A stretch of DNA of 64,000 nt from Siphonodentalium dalli (taxonomy: Eukaryota; Mollusca; Scaphopoda; Gadilida; Siphonodentaliidae): the NCBI GenBank assembly GCA_032622095.1, contig CP136063.1, positions 80,825,980 to 80,889,979 of the forward strand, given 5' to 3'. A program made the position numbers and the translations under genes. The notes below the pieces were generated by a model. The model did no database searches. It was given only the letters and a program-made list of their open reading frames with translations, and was not told the origin of the DNA. Below, piece by piece: positions 35,735-45,190 of this stretch; the stretch's first letter is position 1; every line of letters starts with the position of its first letter.

Positions 35735-35816
35735 AAAACAACGACAAACAAACAAACAATTGCAGCAACAACAACAACAACAACAGCACCAGCAGCAGCA
35801 GCAACAAGGGCAAACA
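35735..35816 (+). repeat. (CAA/CAG)n microsatellite
   Basis: AACAAACAAACAATTGCAGC followed by CAACAACAACAACAACAACA and CAGCAGCAGCAGCAACAA. Confidence 0.85.
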
Positions 35817-35888
35817 AGTATAACGATATCTTCATCACCAGCGAAAACATATACCTTTATATATGTTATAAGTAACTGTAATTTATAT

Positions 35889-35990
35889 TATATTATGGGT
35901 AACTTTTCAGGATTTAGTCGGAAATATGGCTTGTTGCCATTCATCGGAAAGCTCTCGTGGAGAGCTTTCCGATGAATGGCAACAAGCCAC
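35889..35990. mobile_element. F2 palindrome, partial (centre only)
   Basis: Matches the middle of the 1.2-kb F2 copy: TTTTCAGGATTTAGTCGGAA, ATGGCTTGTTGCCATTCATC, GGAAAGCTCTCGTGGAGAGC and back out to GGCAACAAGCCA. It then ends abruptly at a GC-rich sequence. Outer arms are missing on both sides. Confidence 0.78.
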
Positions 35991-36492
35991 AGGGGCCTGT
36001 AACGCGCTCCGCTGCCCGCCCCTTTTGCGCTGCCCATATACGCCGCTTCTATATACGCGCCTGCTTCACGTTAATGGTAGTATAATAAGGACAAGGGGAA
36101 CTGTAGATATTTCCCGTTTTACCATCGCTCGGGAATCGGAAAAATTTAGCCCATTTACCCAAGTAATGCTATCGATATAGCCACGGATGTATCGGTGACG
36201 GATTTATCTTTCAATCAATACCACAAGCTCCCCTCAGAACCATTTATATCCATAGCATTTAATAAATATTTTACCACCGAATATTGTCTCCGGAGAGTGT
36301 AAATTTTCGATTGATCCGACTCAGAGAACAATGGACGATATGTTCCTCTAAATTCACCCCCATACAGCTTACTATAATTAAAAATCGGTCAAACGATCAA
36401 CTAAACATCTAGCGCTCAGTGATTTCGTGTCGGCTAATAATTTATTTACTCATACAAATCAACACATCGTCAGCAAACAATTTTTATAGAGG
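35991..36492. other. No gene recognised
   Basis: Begins GC-rich (36000-36070, with GCGCTGCCCATATACGCCGC and a similar CATATACGCGCC-type echo), then AT-rich and featureless. Confidence 0.4.
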
Positions 36493-36702
36493 AGAAATCT
36501 ATCGATAATTATAATTATTTTTCTCATTTTTTGCTTACCATTCACGCAGCTCCTAATTTTAATATTCATTACGACATGACCTCGATTATAATACTGAGCG
36601 CTGATTGGCTGTTTCTACTATGGCAGTCATGGAAAGTTCAGGTCGTAATGAATATGACTTGTAAAAAACAATGAAAAAAAAATAGAATTATCGACAGATT
36701 TC
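36493..36702. mobile_element. Palindromic MITE with nested inverted repeat
   Basis: The outer arms GAAATCTATCGATAATTATA and the right-hand TAGAATTATCGACAGATTTC are inverted repeats. Nested inside, ATATTCATTACGACATGACC faces TCAGGTCGTAATGAATAT. No other copy recognised in the window. Confidence 0.65.
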
Positions 36703-36805
36703 ACATCACTTTAATTTGCAATGCAATGATCGTATAAAAGGGATCGTGACATTGCGTGACCTATCGTAACGGCGTCCGTTATATAAGTACTACTTCTGGA
36801 AGAAG

Positions 36806-36982
36806 GCAGCGGATTTTTTGCCAGGCCGCCACATATTCCAGGTGGTGAAAAATAACAGATTTAAAAAATCTGAAATCTGATAACTCTGAGCTTTGACGGG
36901 TGGGTTCATCGACAAATATATTTTATCCCCGAAGCCGAAGAAATTATAATTTCGGTACGTTAGATGTCTTATGTATCTTTAA
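36806..36982 (-). mobile_element. F3 element, copy g, truncated
   Basis: Contains TTTTTGCCAGGCCGCCACAT, GGTGGTGAAAAATAACAGAT, GTGGGTTCATCGAC and CCCCGAAGCCGAAGAAATTA. It matches the distal half of F3 copy c and ends about 37 bases before the 5' splice site of the Nudix exon (reading on the minus strand, just downstream of it). Confidence 0.68.
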
Positions 36983-37019
36983 CCAGTGGTGCGTATATAC
37001 GAGCGGAGGACTAGTTTAC

Positions 37020-37175
37020 CTCGAATGTTCCAAGGTATCTTTTCATTTGACCTTTGACCCCCGCCTCCTCATGAACTTCTCGTTCTGCTGCTTTTCGTGG
37101 ATCTTCTTTCGGTTCAATGCCGCCCCCTGGTACAACCCATTTGTCTCGATTCTTGCTACTCGAAACAAGCAAAAC
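37020..37175 (-). CDS. Internal exon of a diphosphoinositol polyphosphate phosphohydrolase (Nudix, DIPP family)
   Basis: The 156-base exon is in phase 0 at both ends and encodes 52 residues, starting VLLVSSSKNRDKWVVPGGG and ending KGQMKRYLGTFE. It carries the full Nudix signature G-x5-E-x7-REU-x-EE-x-GU: the second G of GGGIEPKE, then DPRKAAE, then REVHEEAGV, which includes the metal-binding glutamates. Family members (NUDT3/4/10/11, insect Aps) hydrolyse diphosphoinositol polyphosphates such as InsP7 and InsP8, and diadenosine polyphosphates. In vertebrate DIPPs, as I recall them, the same 52-residue segment lies between RAACLCF and the NQERKHRT block. Reading on the minus strand, the acceptor is TTTGTTTATTTCCAG and the donor is GAG|GTAAAC. 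I could not find the flanking exons in this window, so introns are long or the locus is broken. Mobile elements crowd both sides. Confidence 0.9.
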
Positions 37176-37215
37176 CTGGAAATAAACAAACATGAATGAG
37201 TACATAATTACTACA

Positions 37216-37850
37216 TTAACCCTTCCATGACGGGATCTGCGCTGGTGACGCACTAAAGCTCACGTGCCAGTGCATTCTCTTACATATCGGAGCATCCCAT
37301 ACGGTACGTAGCCTCGCATATATAAGAGAATGCACTGGCTTACAATGTCAAGGTAAATATTGTTGGGCCAATGTATTATTTCATATATGCGATTTTATAA
37401 TTTTTTCTTACATTCTTTAACAATTTTTATCATTTTTATAATTTTTTATTACATTCTAGAACAATTTTTATCATTTTTACTTATATTCTTTAACAATTTT
37501 ATCATTTTTGATCATTTTTTTCTTACATTCTTTAACATTTTTTGATCATTTTTGATCATTTGTTCTTACATTCTATATCAATTTTATCATTTTATCTTAC
37601 ATTCTTCAACAATTTTTGTCATTTTTTTTATCATTATTTCTTACATTCTTTAACAATTTTTGTTATCATTTAAAAAAAAATTGTTCTTACATTCTTTAAC
37701 AATTATTAAAAATAATATTAAAATGTGTTAGGCCAATGCATTCTCTTATATATGCGAGGCGACCTATGGTCTACTCGCATATGTAAGAGAATGCATTGGA
37801 ACAGGTTTTTATTTTCTCAAAATTTCAGGAAGCTCCAGTCATGGAAGGAA
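37216..37850. mobile_element. F1 MITE, type b, with expanded internal minisatellite
   Basis: The left end is TTAA (37216-37219) then CCCTTCCATGACGGGATC. A first hairpin (CCAGTGCATTCTCTTACATA ... AGAGAATGCACTGGCTTACA) follows and a second lies at 37733-37800 (CCAATGCATTCTCTTATATA ... AGAGAATGCATTGGAACAGG). The right end is CCAGTCATGGAAGGAATAA, a decayed form of GTCATGGAAGGGTTAA. The element lies 41 bases upstream of the Nudix exon in its direction of transcription. The interior is enlarged to several hundred bases by a tandem repeat. Confidence 0.8.
37395..37712 (+). repeat. Minisatellite TTCTTACATTCTTTAACAAT inside the F1 element
   Basis: Roughly eight degenerate units of 33-45 bp, each with TTCTTACATTCTTTAACAAT followed by TTTATCATTTTT-like spacers. 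One unit of the same sequence, in either orientation, forms the short spacer of the F1 copies at 39.7 and 54.4 kb. Confidence 0.82.
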
Positions 37851-38110
37851 TAACAGGGCTGGTTATATGTCTTCTGTGAGAACCACAGTGAGGTCTAACG
37901 GGGGGGGGGGGGGTCACATAGGTCGAAAGACTGGTACGAACTACGTAGATATAACATTCATGGATTCGCTAAACGGTCGAATCTGTATCCATTTTAACCG
38001 TGTACCTGCAGTAATGGTTGGGGAAAATTACAATGTCAAATGTACTTTTCATATATGCAAAGAGATACTGCAACTTGTAAGGTGAACTGAAACACTCAGT
38101 CGAGGTGTTC

Positions 38111-38529
38111 AAACCAAGCCTGAGTTCAGTGTGCCTGTCATTTTCAGAATGAAGTCCCCAAAGGGTGAACTTAGTGACGCTATCCGCATAACCGGCTAGC
38201 ATAACTAAATTCACTCTCTGGGGACCTCATTCTGCTTAGGCCTAATTTTGCCTGGAAAGTTTCTTTATTGTCAAATTTCTATAGAAATTTTTTCCAATAG
38301 ATTATATTTCTTTTTAGTTTAGTTTCTCTACATCCCCAAATTTGCAGACGACACATTGCATAATCGAGGTTCCCAATGGGCGTACATCACAATATTCTTC
38401 ATTTGGGAACTTCAATCTGAGTCTATGTCTCCCATAGCAGATGAGGCTATGCAGAATGAGGTCGCCAGAGGGTGAATTTGGTGATGCTAGCCCTCTGGGG
38501 ACCTCATTCTGTAAACTCAGGCTTGGTTT
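38111..38529. mobile_element. F4 element, copy d, with intact TIRs
   Basis: Left AAACCAAGCCTGAGTT, right AACTCAGGCTTGGTTT. An F4 palindrome sits near each end (GAAGTCCCCAAAGGGTGAAC ... TCTGGGGACCTCATTCTGC, and GAATGAGGTCGCCAGAGGGT ... TCTGGGGACCTCATTCTG). The centre shares TTTCTATAGAAA and AGTTTAGTTTCTCTA with the 30.8-kb copy. No coding capacity. Confidence 0.8.
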
Positions 38530-38730
38530 AAGCGACATACTCAACGCATGTCATTTTCATAAATATTGTAACTTTCGTTGGGAGAATCACAAGTATGCCA
38601 GTTTCCAGTCTGTGCAAACATACACTGAGAGTCATTTATATGCGGGTCTGTATTGTAAACTGAGACTAGCCAGTTTCCATCCCTATACTCATTCATGTAC
38701 GATGTCTCAAGAAATATGCTAAATGGTAAA
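38530..38730. other. Short unique spacer
   Basis: Spacer between an F4 and an F7 element; no feature seen. Confidence 0.35.
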
Positions 38731-39326
38731 AGGGGTACTGTACCCAAGATGTTGTTGTTGGTTTCTGTAATCCCCGAGTCGGAGAATAAGGTAACAACTT
38801 TTCCATTTTTTGAAAGTCTGTTGAGTACGAAGTATTGTTACGGATGGCAAATTTACCGGAATGCAAAAATACAAATTGTCGTTGTCGAGTAATTTTTGTA
38901 CAGTTTTCAACCAAATGAATCAAATAAACATTATATTATATGCTTAGTAGTCCCATATACTCATTTAAGTTAGTGTATCGTCACAAGTCAATGAGTGGCT
39001 TGGGTTTTCTCCCCGTATAAGCATAATGTTTCAAACGATCGTGTGTGCAATTGTTTTACTAATCCAGTATCACTCAATTATAATTTGATTACGTTTTGTA
39101 CACGGAAATTCGAATTTTAAGAGACGCCATTTTATGGCTGGAGCCATAAAATCAATTTATATTAAATTATTAACTTTTAAATTATTAAATTTTAAGATAG
39201 CCTATTAACCTGAGCGTTTACAGAATACATCTTCGACTCAAATTACTTATATTTCTATATAGTATCGATAATAGATCGTTGTTATCACCGGGAATTTATT
39301 GAAAATGGCGTACAGTACCCCTTTAA
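38731..39326. mobile_element. F7 element, copy b (~595 bp)
   Basis: Ends AAAAGGGGTACTGTACCC and ACAGTACCCCTTTAA are inverted. The body matches 31853-32447 nearly base for base, including GTATCGTCACAAGTCAATGA and TTATTGAAAATGGCGTACAG. A short AAATTATT duplication near 39180 distinguishes it. Confidence 0.85.
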
Positions 39327-39608
39327 AAAAAAACATTTATCAAAAGTTCACATACATCGCATCATTCTATCTTTTTTTGGAGTGTATGTGTGCATCGAAA
39401 GAAGAAAATATAAAGGATGTGACCTATTTGAATAGAACTTAGGTAGCTTTCTGTTCAAAATTAGCAGCAAGCGCCTTTGGAATGGATGTCCCGTATATGT
39501 TGTGGATAACACCATCGTCGTCTGGGCAAGACGACGTTAGCACGGGTCCGAATCCCGACATGGGCGAACATCGGACCGATTGAGTTGAGGGTCATCTCTA
39601 TGTGCCAG
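39327..39608. other. Spacer with weak tRNA-like B box
   Basis: 39530-39590 contains ACGGGTCCGAATCCCGACAT, one change from a RNA polymerase III B box (GGTTCGAATCC). No convincing A box precedes it, so at most it is a remnant of a tRNA-derived SINE. Confidence 0.3.
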
Positions 39609-39885
39609 TTAACCCTTTACCCAACAGAAGGGCCCTGTGCCAATGCATTCTCTTATATATGCGAGTCGACCATAGGTCGCCTCGCATATATAAGAGAATG
39701 CATTGGCTTAACACATTAAAAATTATAAAATTGTTAAAGAATGTAAGAAAAAATGGTAAAAAGTATTAAAAAAAGATTTTGTTTAGGCCAATGCATTCTC
39801 TTATATATGCGAGGCGACCTATGGTCGACTCGCATATATAAGAGAATGCATTGGCACAGGGCCCTTCTGTTGGGTAAAGGGTTAA
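39609..39885. mobile_element. F1 MITE, short intact form
   Basis: TTAA at 39609-39612 and 39882-39885. The termini CCCTTTACCCAACAGAAGGG and CCCTTCTGTTGGGTAAAGGG are perfect inverted repeats. Two complete hairpins (loop TCGACCATAGGTCG) are separated by a single AAAGAATGTAAGAAAAAATG spacer unit. It is the cleanest reference copy, lacking the extra left-arm segment of the 7.0- and 54.2-kb copies. Confidence 0.9.
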
Positions 39886-41091
39886 CTCTGATCGATACAT
39901 GGACATTTCGATAATAGATGAGAATTCATTCACGCTCATGCAGTGAAGCAAGCACATTTGAAACCGTGCCTCAATAAATCATATATATCATATCGAACTG
40001 GCGAATGTCTTTTCAAGTGTATACAAGAAAACTAAGATGCATGCATCAGGTCACCCATGAACTATTTAGCAATAGAATAATTCAGTTCGGTTGCGGTTTC
40101 ACAACGTTACAACTGACATACGATTACACAAGACACACCTTGAATGTGGAACTGTGTAAGAGTGAATATTAATGTTCTAAATCCCATGTTTCACCTTTAG
40201 TTGTGATTGGGGGGGGGGGGGGTGTCGTACTTTATTAACACGCAAGTAGTGTAATTAAGTACGGGTAATTAGAAGTAACAAATCGTTTAGTTTCTATCGT
40301 ATCGACTGAAAGGGGTGAGCAGATTATTGGTGATGAATGTTCTCGTTAGCTGTCAATATAATATGCATATTTGCCCCGTTACGTTTATACACTGTAGCAT
40401 TGGCGGGCCAGAGTGTGTTGACATGTTAATTGTTTGGTTCATTAATAACAGATCAGCGGGGATTTGTCGTGAAAACGTACACGTATACGTGGAAATATGC
40501 TACGGTTACGGTTAAATTAATGGTTCTTCTATTACACCACCGTGTATACTCGGTTTAAATAGGTATATTATATAGGGACGTGTGCTCAATTTTGGTGTGG
40601 ACCGATGATCGAAAAAACTAAATCGGAGGTAAATGTCGCAGGCCGGAGGACCATTTTTTCAATAATTTTTAAAGAAATTGAGCAGTTGCAACAGAAGCAG
40701 CAAAAAAGGGTGTACAATTGGCAAATGATGAGGGGCGGTGTGACGTGTAACTAGGATTGAAATTAGATATGCAATTTGGAGATTATTGGATGAGGGATGT
40801 TATATTAATTATATAAAAGGGACGAGAGGGTTTAGTTGTCGAAAATATTTGTTCCAAACACCGTAAACAGATCAATATTAAAACGCATACATTTTGGTTC
40901 AAATATACGATCACTATCCCTTAAAGGAATACGGTCCTGAAAAAAACAATATTATTTTCTTTCAATATACCGATAATATATATATAAAATGTCCATTGGG
41001 CGCATATAATCTAATATTCGGCCGCCAATCGTTATTTTTATAACGATTCAAAAAAATTCCGAAGTTAGCCGAAGATTTTGTTGTAGACGAA
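39886..41091. other. No gene recognised; poly-G run at about 40208
   Basis: AT-rich with a G-run of about 13 bases at 40208-40221. No exon with convincing signals and no shared repeats. Confidence 0.4.
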
Positions 41092-41165
41092 GTCACGTGA
41101 TCATCAGCCCGATCACGTGATTGTCACATGTAAACAGAAGCATAGCACGTGATCGATCACGTGGT
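41092..41165. promoter_or_regulatory. E-box cluster (four CACGTG plus one CACATG)
   Basis: CACGTG lies at 41094, 41114, 41146 and 41158, and CACATG at 41125. Two are in the TCACGTGA context favoured by MITF/TFE and USF-type bHLH-Zip factors. The last two form a perfect 18-bp palindrome CACGTGATCGATCACGTG. The following 120 bases (41170-41290) are unusually CpG-rich for this window (ACGCGACGGCGG, GATCGCGGCC, TTGTCGCG). This could be a promoter or enhancer. It lies about 4 kb upstream of the Nudix exon in the latter's orientation, but any link is inference. Confidence 0.45.
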
Positions 41166-41299
41166 AACTCATTGACAACGCATAGATACGCGACGGCGGT
41201 ATTTTAAGTTTGCATGCAGTCGATCGCGGCCTTTGACGATTGTCGCGTTATCACACTGCGAATGCAAAACTTCGCCGAAACATCGCCTTTCTCGTAATT

Positions 41300-41995
41300 A
41301 AATGTCGATCTTTATCGTGTTATTATTACTATTATTATATGTATCGCGATGTGTTGTTACTATAAAGCCATGCCCGTATATTATTCAGTTTTGCGCGCAT
41401 TTATCTATATAAACGGGTGCTCGTGTTTATATATATTTTTCGTTACCGGAATAGTCCAAGTTATATTATATATGCATATCAAGATTGCATATATACGCGA
41501 AGACTTGCACAGTTATTAGGCAATTATCATCTCGTAAACATTCCAATTTCCAGATGCCATTAGTCGTGTGTCAATAAAGAGCGTTTCGTTTTAATTATCG
41601 TAACGTGGTAAAACAACACACAATTGGTTTATTGCTGTCGGATTTAATCAATTATAATCAAGTCATTCATTACCAATATGATATGTTCATTTTTCCTTGG
41701 TTATGAATCATGTAATTATTTGGGCAATATGGTGTTTATATATATTTCGGAATATTGCTTCCCCCACCCCAAAACAATCTAGCCGACTGTCACTGATGGA
41801 AATTCACTACATCTATGCATCGTTATTGACCTATTAAATTAGCACTCTAGCGATGCGGTCTATTGAATATCCAGGTCATAAATCGACCTCTATGTGGCAA
41901 TTACGCATAACAATAGGGTTATAAACATCCAATCATATATATATAACACTTTTTGAAGGAGGGATAATAATCCGGTTTAATATGGAATCACATAT
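41300..41995. other. No gene recognised
   Basis: AT-rich. One reverse F12 motif, AATAAAGAGCGT, lies at about 41573-41584. Confidence 0.4.
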
Positions 41996-42385
41996 TCAAG
42001 TGCTCTTTATTCGCAATATATCGTAATAGTGAACGCTCTTTATTGTGTCAAGGTAAAGGGACTCGACTTAGAACAGTTGTCATCGTGATTTGTTTTACTG
42101 ATTACACCAATACAGGTCAATACATGTACACGAACTTCCGATATGCATGCTTTATATATCCTTCCAAGTCATAGCAATTTCCGCTTTATTAAACTCTTTT
42201 TATTCGTACCATATTAGGAAAACTCTTAACATGGAACGCTCTTTATGGAGCCATGGTGAAGGAAATGGGGAATCGACTAAGAATAGTTGTTATCGTGATG
42301 TATTCAACATACTCTCCACTTTAACTGCAATTGTATGTATTCCTAACCATGACTGACTTGTCAAATTAAACGCTCTTTATTTGGT
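41996..42385 (+). repeat. F12-type tandem repeat with ACGCTCTTTAT motifs
   Basis: GTGCTCTTTATTC at about 42000, then ACGCTCTTTAT at 42033, 42236 and 42370. The 42033 and 42236 units share the following sequence: GGACTCGACTTAGAACAGTT against GGAATCGACTAAGAATAGTT, both then TATCGTGAT or CATCGTGAT. Spacing is about 203 and 135 bases. Confidence 0.62.
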
Positions 42386-42584
42386 ATATGTAATCGGTTT
42401 CTGATGATTGCGCAACGGGTTTCCCACAGAAATCCCGCCAAATGGCACGTAAACGAACATCGTTTGGAAATGAATACAGCATTATACCTAACTGAGAGTC
42501 ACTAGACCGACCACAGCCGAAAACACTGCATTTATATGGCAATGTTACGAATGAATGATTGTAAATACGGGACACTCGGGGCAT
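42366..42584 (-). pseudogene. Partial THAP-type zinc finger (exon fragment or transposase remnant)
   Basis: The minus-strand frame reads MPRVSRIYNHSFVTLPYKC, then SVFGCGRSSDSQLGIMLYSF, then PNDVRLRAIWRDFCGKP. THAP domains start near residue 5 with C-x(2-4)-C, then a loop, an FP dipeptide, an invariant Trp, and later C-x2-H. Here the C-x4-C (KCSVFGC), FP and W are all in proper order and spacing, but the second C-x2-H half is absent before the stop. The frame runs into an AATAAAGAGCG repeat motif, so the end is probably either an unspliced exon edge or a break. THAP domains occur in cellular regulators and in P-element-type transposases; the fragment cannot tell which. I see no further exon nearby. 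Confidence 0.45.
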
Positions 42585-42599
42585 ATATACGGAAAATTA

Positions 42600-43129
42600 A
42601 AACAACACCGTGAACACGCGCCCGAATAGAGTTCACATGCCTGCTCATGTTTTTATAAGCTTTATTTTTGACACGAAAGTGTTACCTACCCCGCTCAATC
42701 GGCCTTCTATAGTTTTTTTGTCAAAACAATAACTTTCCAAACAGCGCTTAAGACAAATCACAAGTGAATATAACTCACCGCGCGATGACAATTAACCATG
42801 TGTACACAATGCTATTGATATGCCCCGCAGTAATTCCATCACGCTCACGAGCTGATGTCTATTCCGGATTTTCCATCGTCATATAGGTAGACACAAATAA
42901 CTCCGATTCCGTGTTTTTAATTAGTTTACCTCGCTTGACGTCATGCGAGGTTTTGCGACGGAGATAGCCGACAACCGGTGGCGGTATTATTTATTTATTT
43001 CTCGGCTTAATTATTACGCGATTTTTATGGGACTTGGATTATTGTGATCACAATAGGGGTGGCTTTCCGATAGAGTTTTGTTGTTTCATGAGCACTGTAA
43101 TCCCTTAAACATCATGCTTACATAAAGAC
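42600..43129. other. No gene recognised
   Basis: AT-rich unique sequence without supportable exons. Confidence 0.4.
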
Positions 43130-43420
43130 CTACTAAATTTTACCTAAACAAGAGTCTGATTGTGTTATAGAAGGCAGCATAATGCTACTGGCTAATCACA
43201 CACAAATGGTATGAACGCTCTTTATTATTTCCAAATAAGGAATTGAGCAACAAAGAACGCTCTTTATGTTTACCATCATAATATAAAGAAACACCAGGAA
43301 AGTAACTTTTTTATGCTTTGTTTACATAACAGTCGGCAAATTTACGACTATAACATAATGTTTATGAGATATTTCTCATTTGTATATTAACAAAGTCTGT
43401 CTATATTTGAATATTATTTC
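43130..43420 (+). repeat. F12 interspersed repeat, copy b
   Basis: Matches 7780-8115 in order: TAAACAAGAGTCTG, GGCTAATCACACACA, ACGCTCTTTATTATTTCC (43215), ACGCTCTTTATGTTTACC (43257), TTTGTTTACATAACA and AACAAAGTCTGTCTATATTT. Confidence 0.72.
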
Positions 43421-43764
43421 GTTTGTAGCGGTGGAAATATGTTCACATGATACCCACCAAGGCCTTCATACCTTTAAGGTATACTACAACTGTTTTTCTT
43501 TTCAATAGCAGAATACAGAATGCTATTAAGAAGTGACACAAAACACAGAACATTTGTTTTAATTATAAGTATTAAGAAGTGAGAGATATGTGAGTCAAGG
43601 AAACCAGTAACGAAAGGCAATATTAACATGATTTGTCAGAGAATAATTGTTTACGTTCCAATGAATATGTACTGGAAACAAACTGTCTGTACCAGACTTT
43701 CATAAACACAAATTATGTATTAATGATCATTAATGGTGTAACGACATATTTCGTTCTTTAATGT
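43421..43764. other. No gene recognised
   Basis: AT-rich. ACGACATATTTCGTTCTTTA at 43741 resembles the TTTAACGACATTTTTCGGTC motif that recurs at 45.2-45.7 kb. Confidence 0.4.
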
Positions 43765-45190
43765 CTCAAATGAAAGTGTCAATGACACTGTAGCTCAACT
43801 TTGAGAAGAAGTTAAATTTGTGTGATGAGCAATGAATGGAAAGATTTAGAATTGAATTTGGAAATCCAAGATGGCCGCTGGCAGCCATGTTTTTTTGTCG
43901 GAATGTCCCCAAAATGACTCATTCTCATCTACATTCCAATTTCAACAGCCATGAAAAAATTCATGATGATCAGACTAAAGCTACGACCTGTAGCCCGTGC
44001 TAAATGATTTAGTCATACAAAGAGTAAAATCCAAGATGGCTGCTGGCAGCCATGTTTTTTGGCCGAATGACCCCAAAATGACTCGTTCCCATCTACATGT
44101 CATTATTAACATTCTTGACAAATTTTATGATGATCAGACTAAAAGTACGACCTGTAGCCTGTGATAAAGAATTTAGTCATACAAAGATTAAAATCCAAGA
44201 TGGCTGCTGGCGGCCATGTTTTTGGGTCAAATGATCCCAAAATGACTCGTTCCCATCTACATGTCATTATTAACATTCTTGACAAATTTTATGATGATCA
44301 GACTGAAAGTACGACCTGTAGCCCGTGCTAAAGAATTTAGTCATACAAAGAGTAAAATCCAAGATGGCTGCTGGCGGCCATGTTTTTGGGTCAAATCATC
44401 CCAAAATGACTCGTTCCCATCTGCATGTCATTATTAACATTCTTGACAATTTTTATGATGATCAGACTGAAAGTACGACCTGTAGCCCGTGCTAAAGAAT
44501 TTAGTCATACAAAGAGTAAAATCCAAGATGGCTGCTGGCGGCCATGTTTTTTGGCCGAATAACCCCAAAATTACTCGTTCCCATCTACATGTCAATATTA
44601 TCATCCATGACAAATTTCATGATGATCAGACAAACAGTACGACCTGTGGCCCGTGCTAATGGATTAAATTTTGAAATCCAAGATGGCCACTGGCGGCCAT
44701 GTTTTTTGTCCGAATGACCCCAAAATGACTCGTTCCCATCTACATTCCAATTTTAACAGCCATGACAAATTTTATGATGATCAGACTAAAGTTAAGACCT
44801 GTAGCCCGTGCTAAAGATTTAGTCATATAAAGACTAAAATCCAAAATGGCTGCTGCGGCCATGTTTTTTGGCCGAATGACCCCAAAAGGACTCGTTCCCA
44901 TCTACATGTCATTATTAACATTCTTGACAAATTTCATGATGATCAGACAAACATTACGAACTGTAGCCCGTGCTAATGGATTGAATTTTGAAATCCAAGA
45001 TGGCCACTGGCGGCCATGTTTTTTTTCCGAATGATCCCAAAATTAATAATCTGGTCTAAATGTTGATGTCAACAGCTATGACAAATTTCATAATGATCCG
45101 ACCAAAGGTACGACCTGTAGCCTGCATTGTTGACGCCTTACGTACACACATACACACGGACGACAAAGCCATGGCAATAGCTCAAACTTT
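43765..45190 (+). repeat. F5 tandem array e (eight regular monomers)
   Basis: Core motif positions are about 43868, 44033, 44197, 44361, 44524, 44680, 44843 and 44997, so the period is 154-165 bp. Monomers share ATGACCCCAAAATGACTCGT, CCCATCTACATGTCA, GATGATCAGAC and ACGACCTGTAGCCCGTGCTA. The left border has AATGAAAGTGTCAATGACAC and TGTAGCTCAACTT. The right border has TTGTTGACGCCTTACGTACA and CACACGGACGACAAAGCC. It is the best-preserved array of the family. Confidence 0.88.

Noticed and set aside
36900-37199. Plus-strand 99-residue frame over the Nudix exon
   Set aside because: It is the antisense shadow of the DIPP exon, which has the Nudix box and splice sites on the minus strand.
39530-39590. 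tRNA gene
   Set aside because: Only a B-box-like GGTCCGAATCCC is present; no A box and no cloverleaf could be formed by eye.
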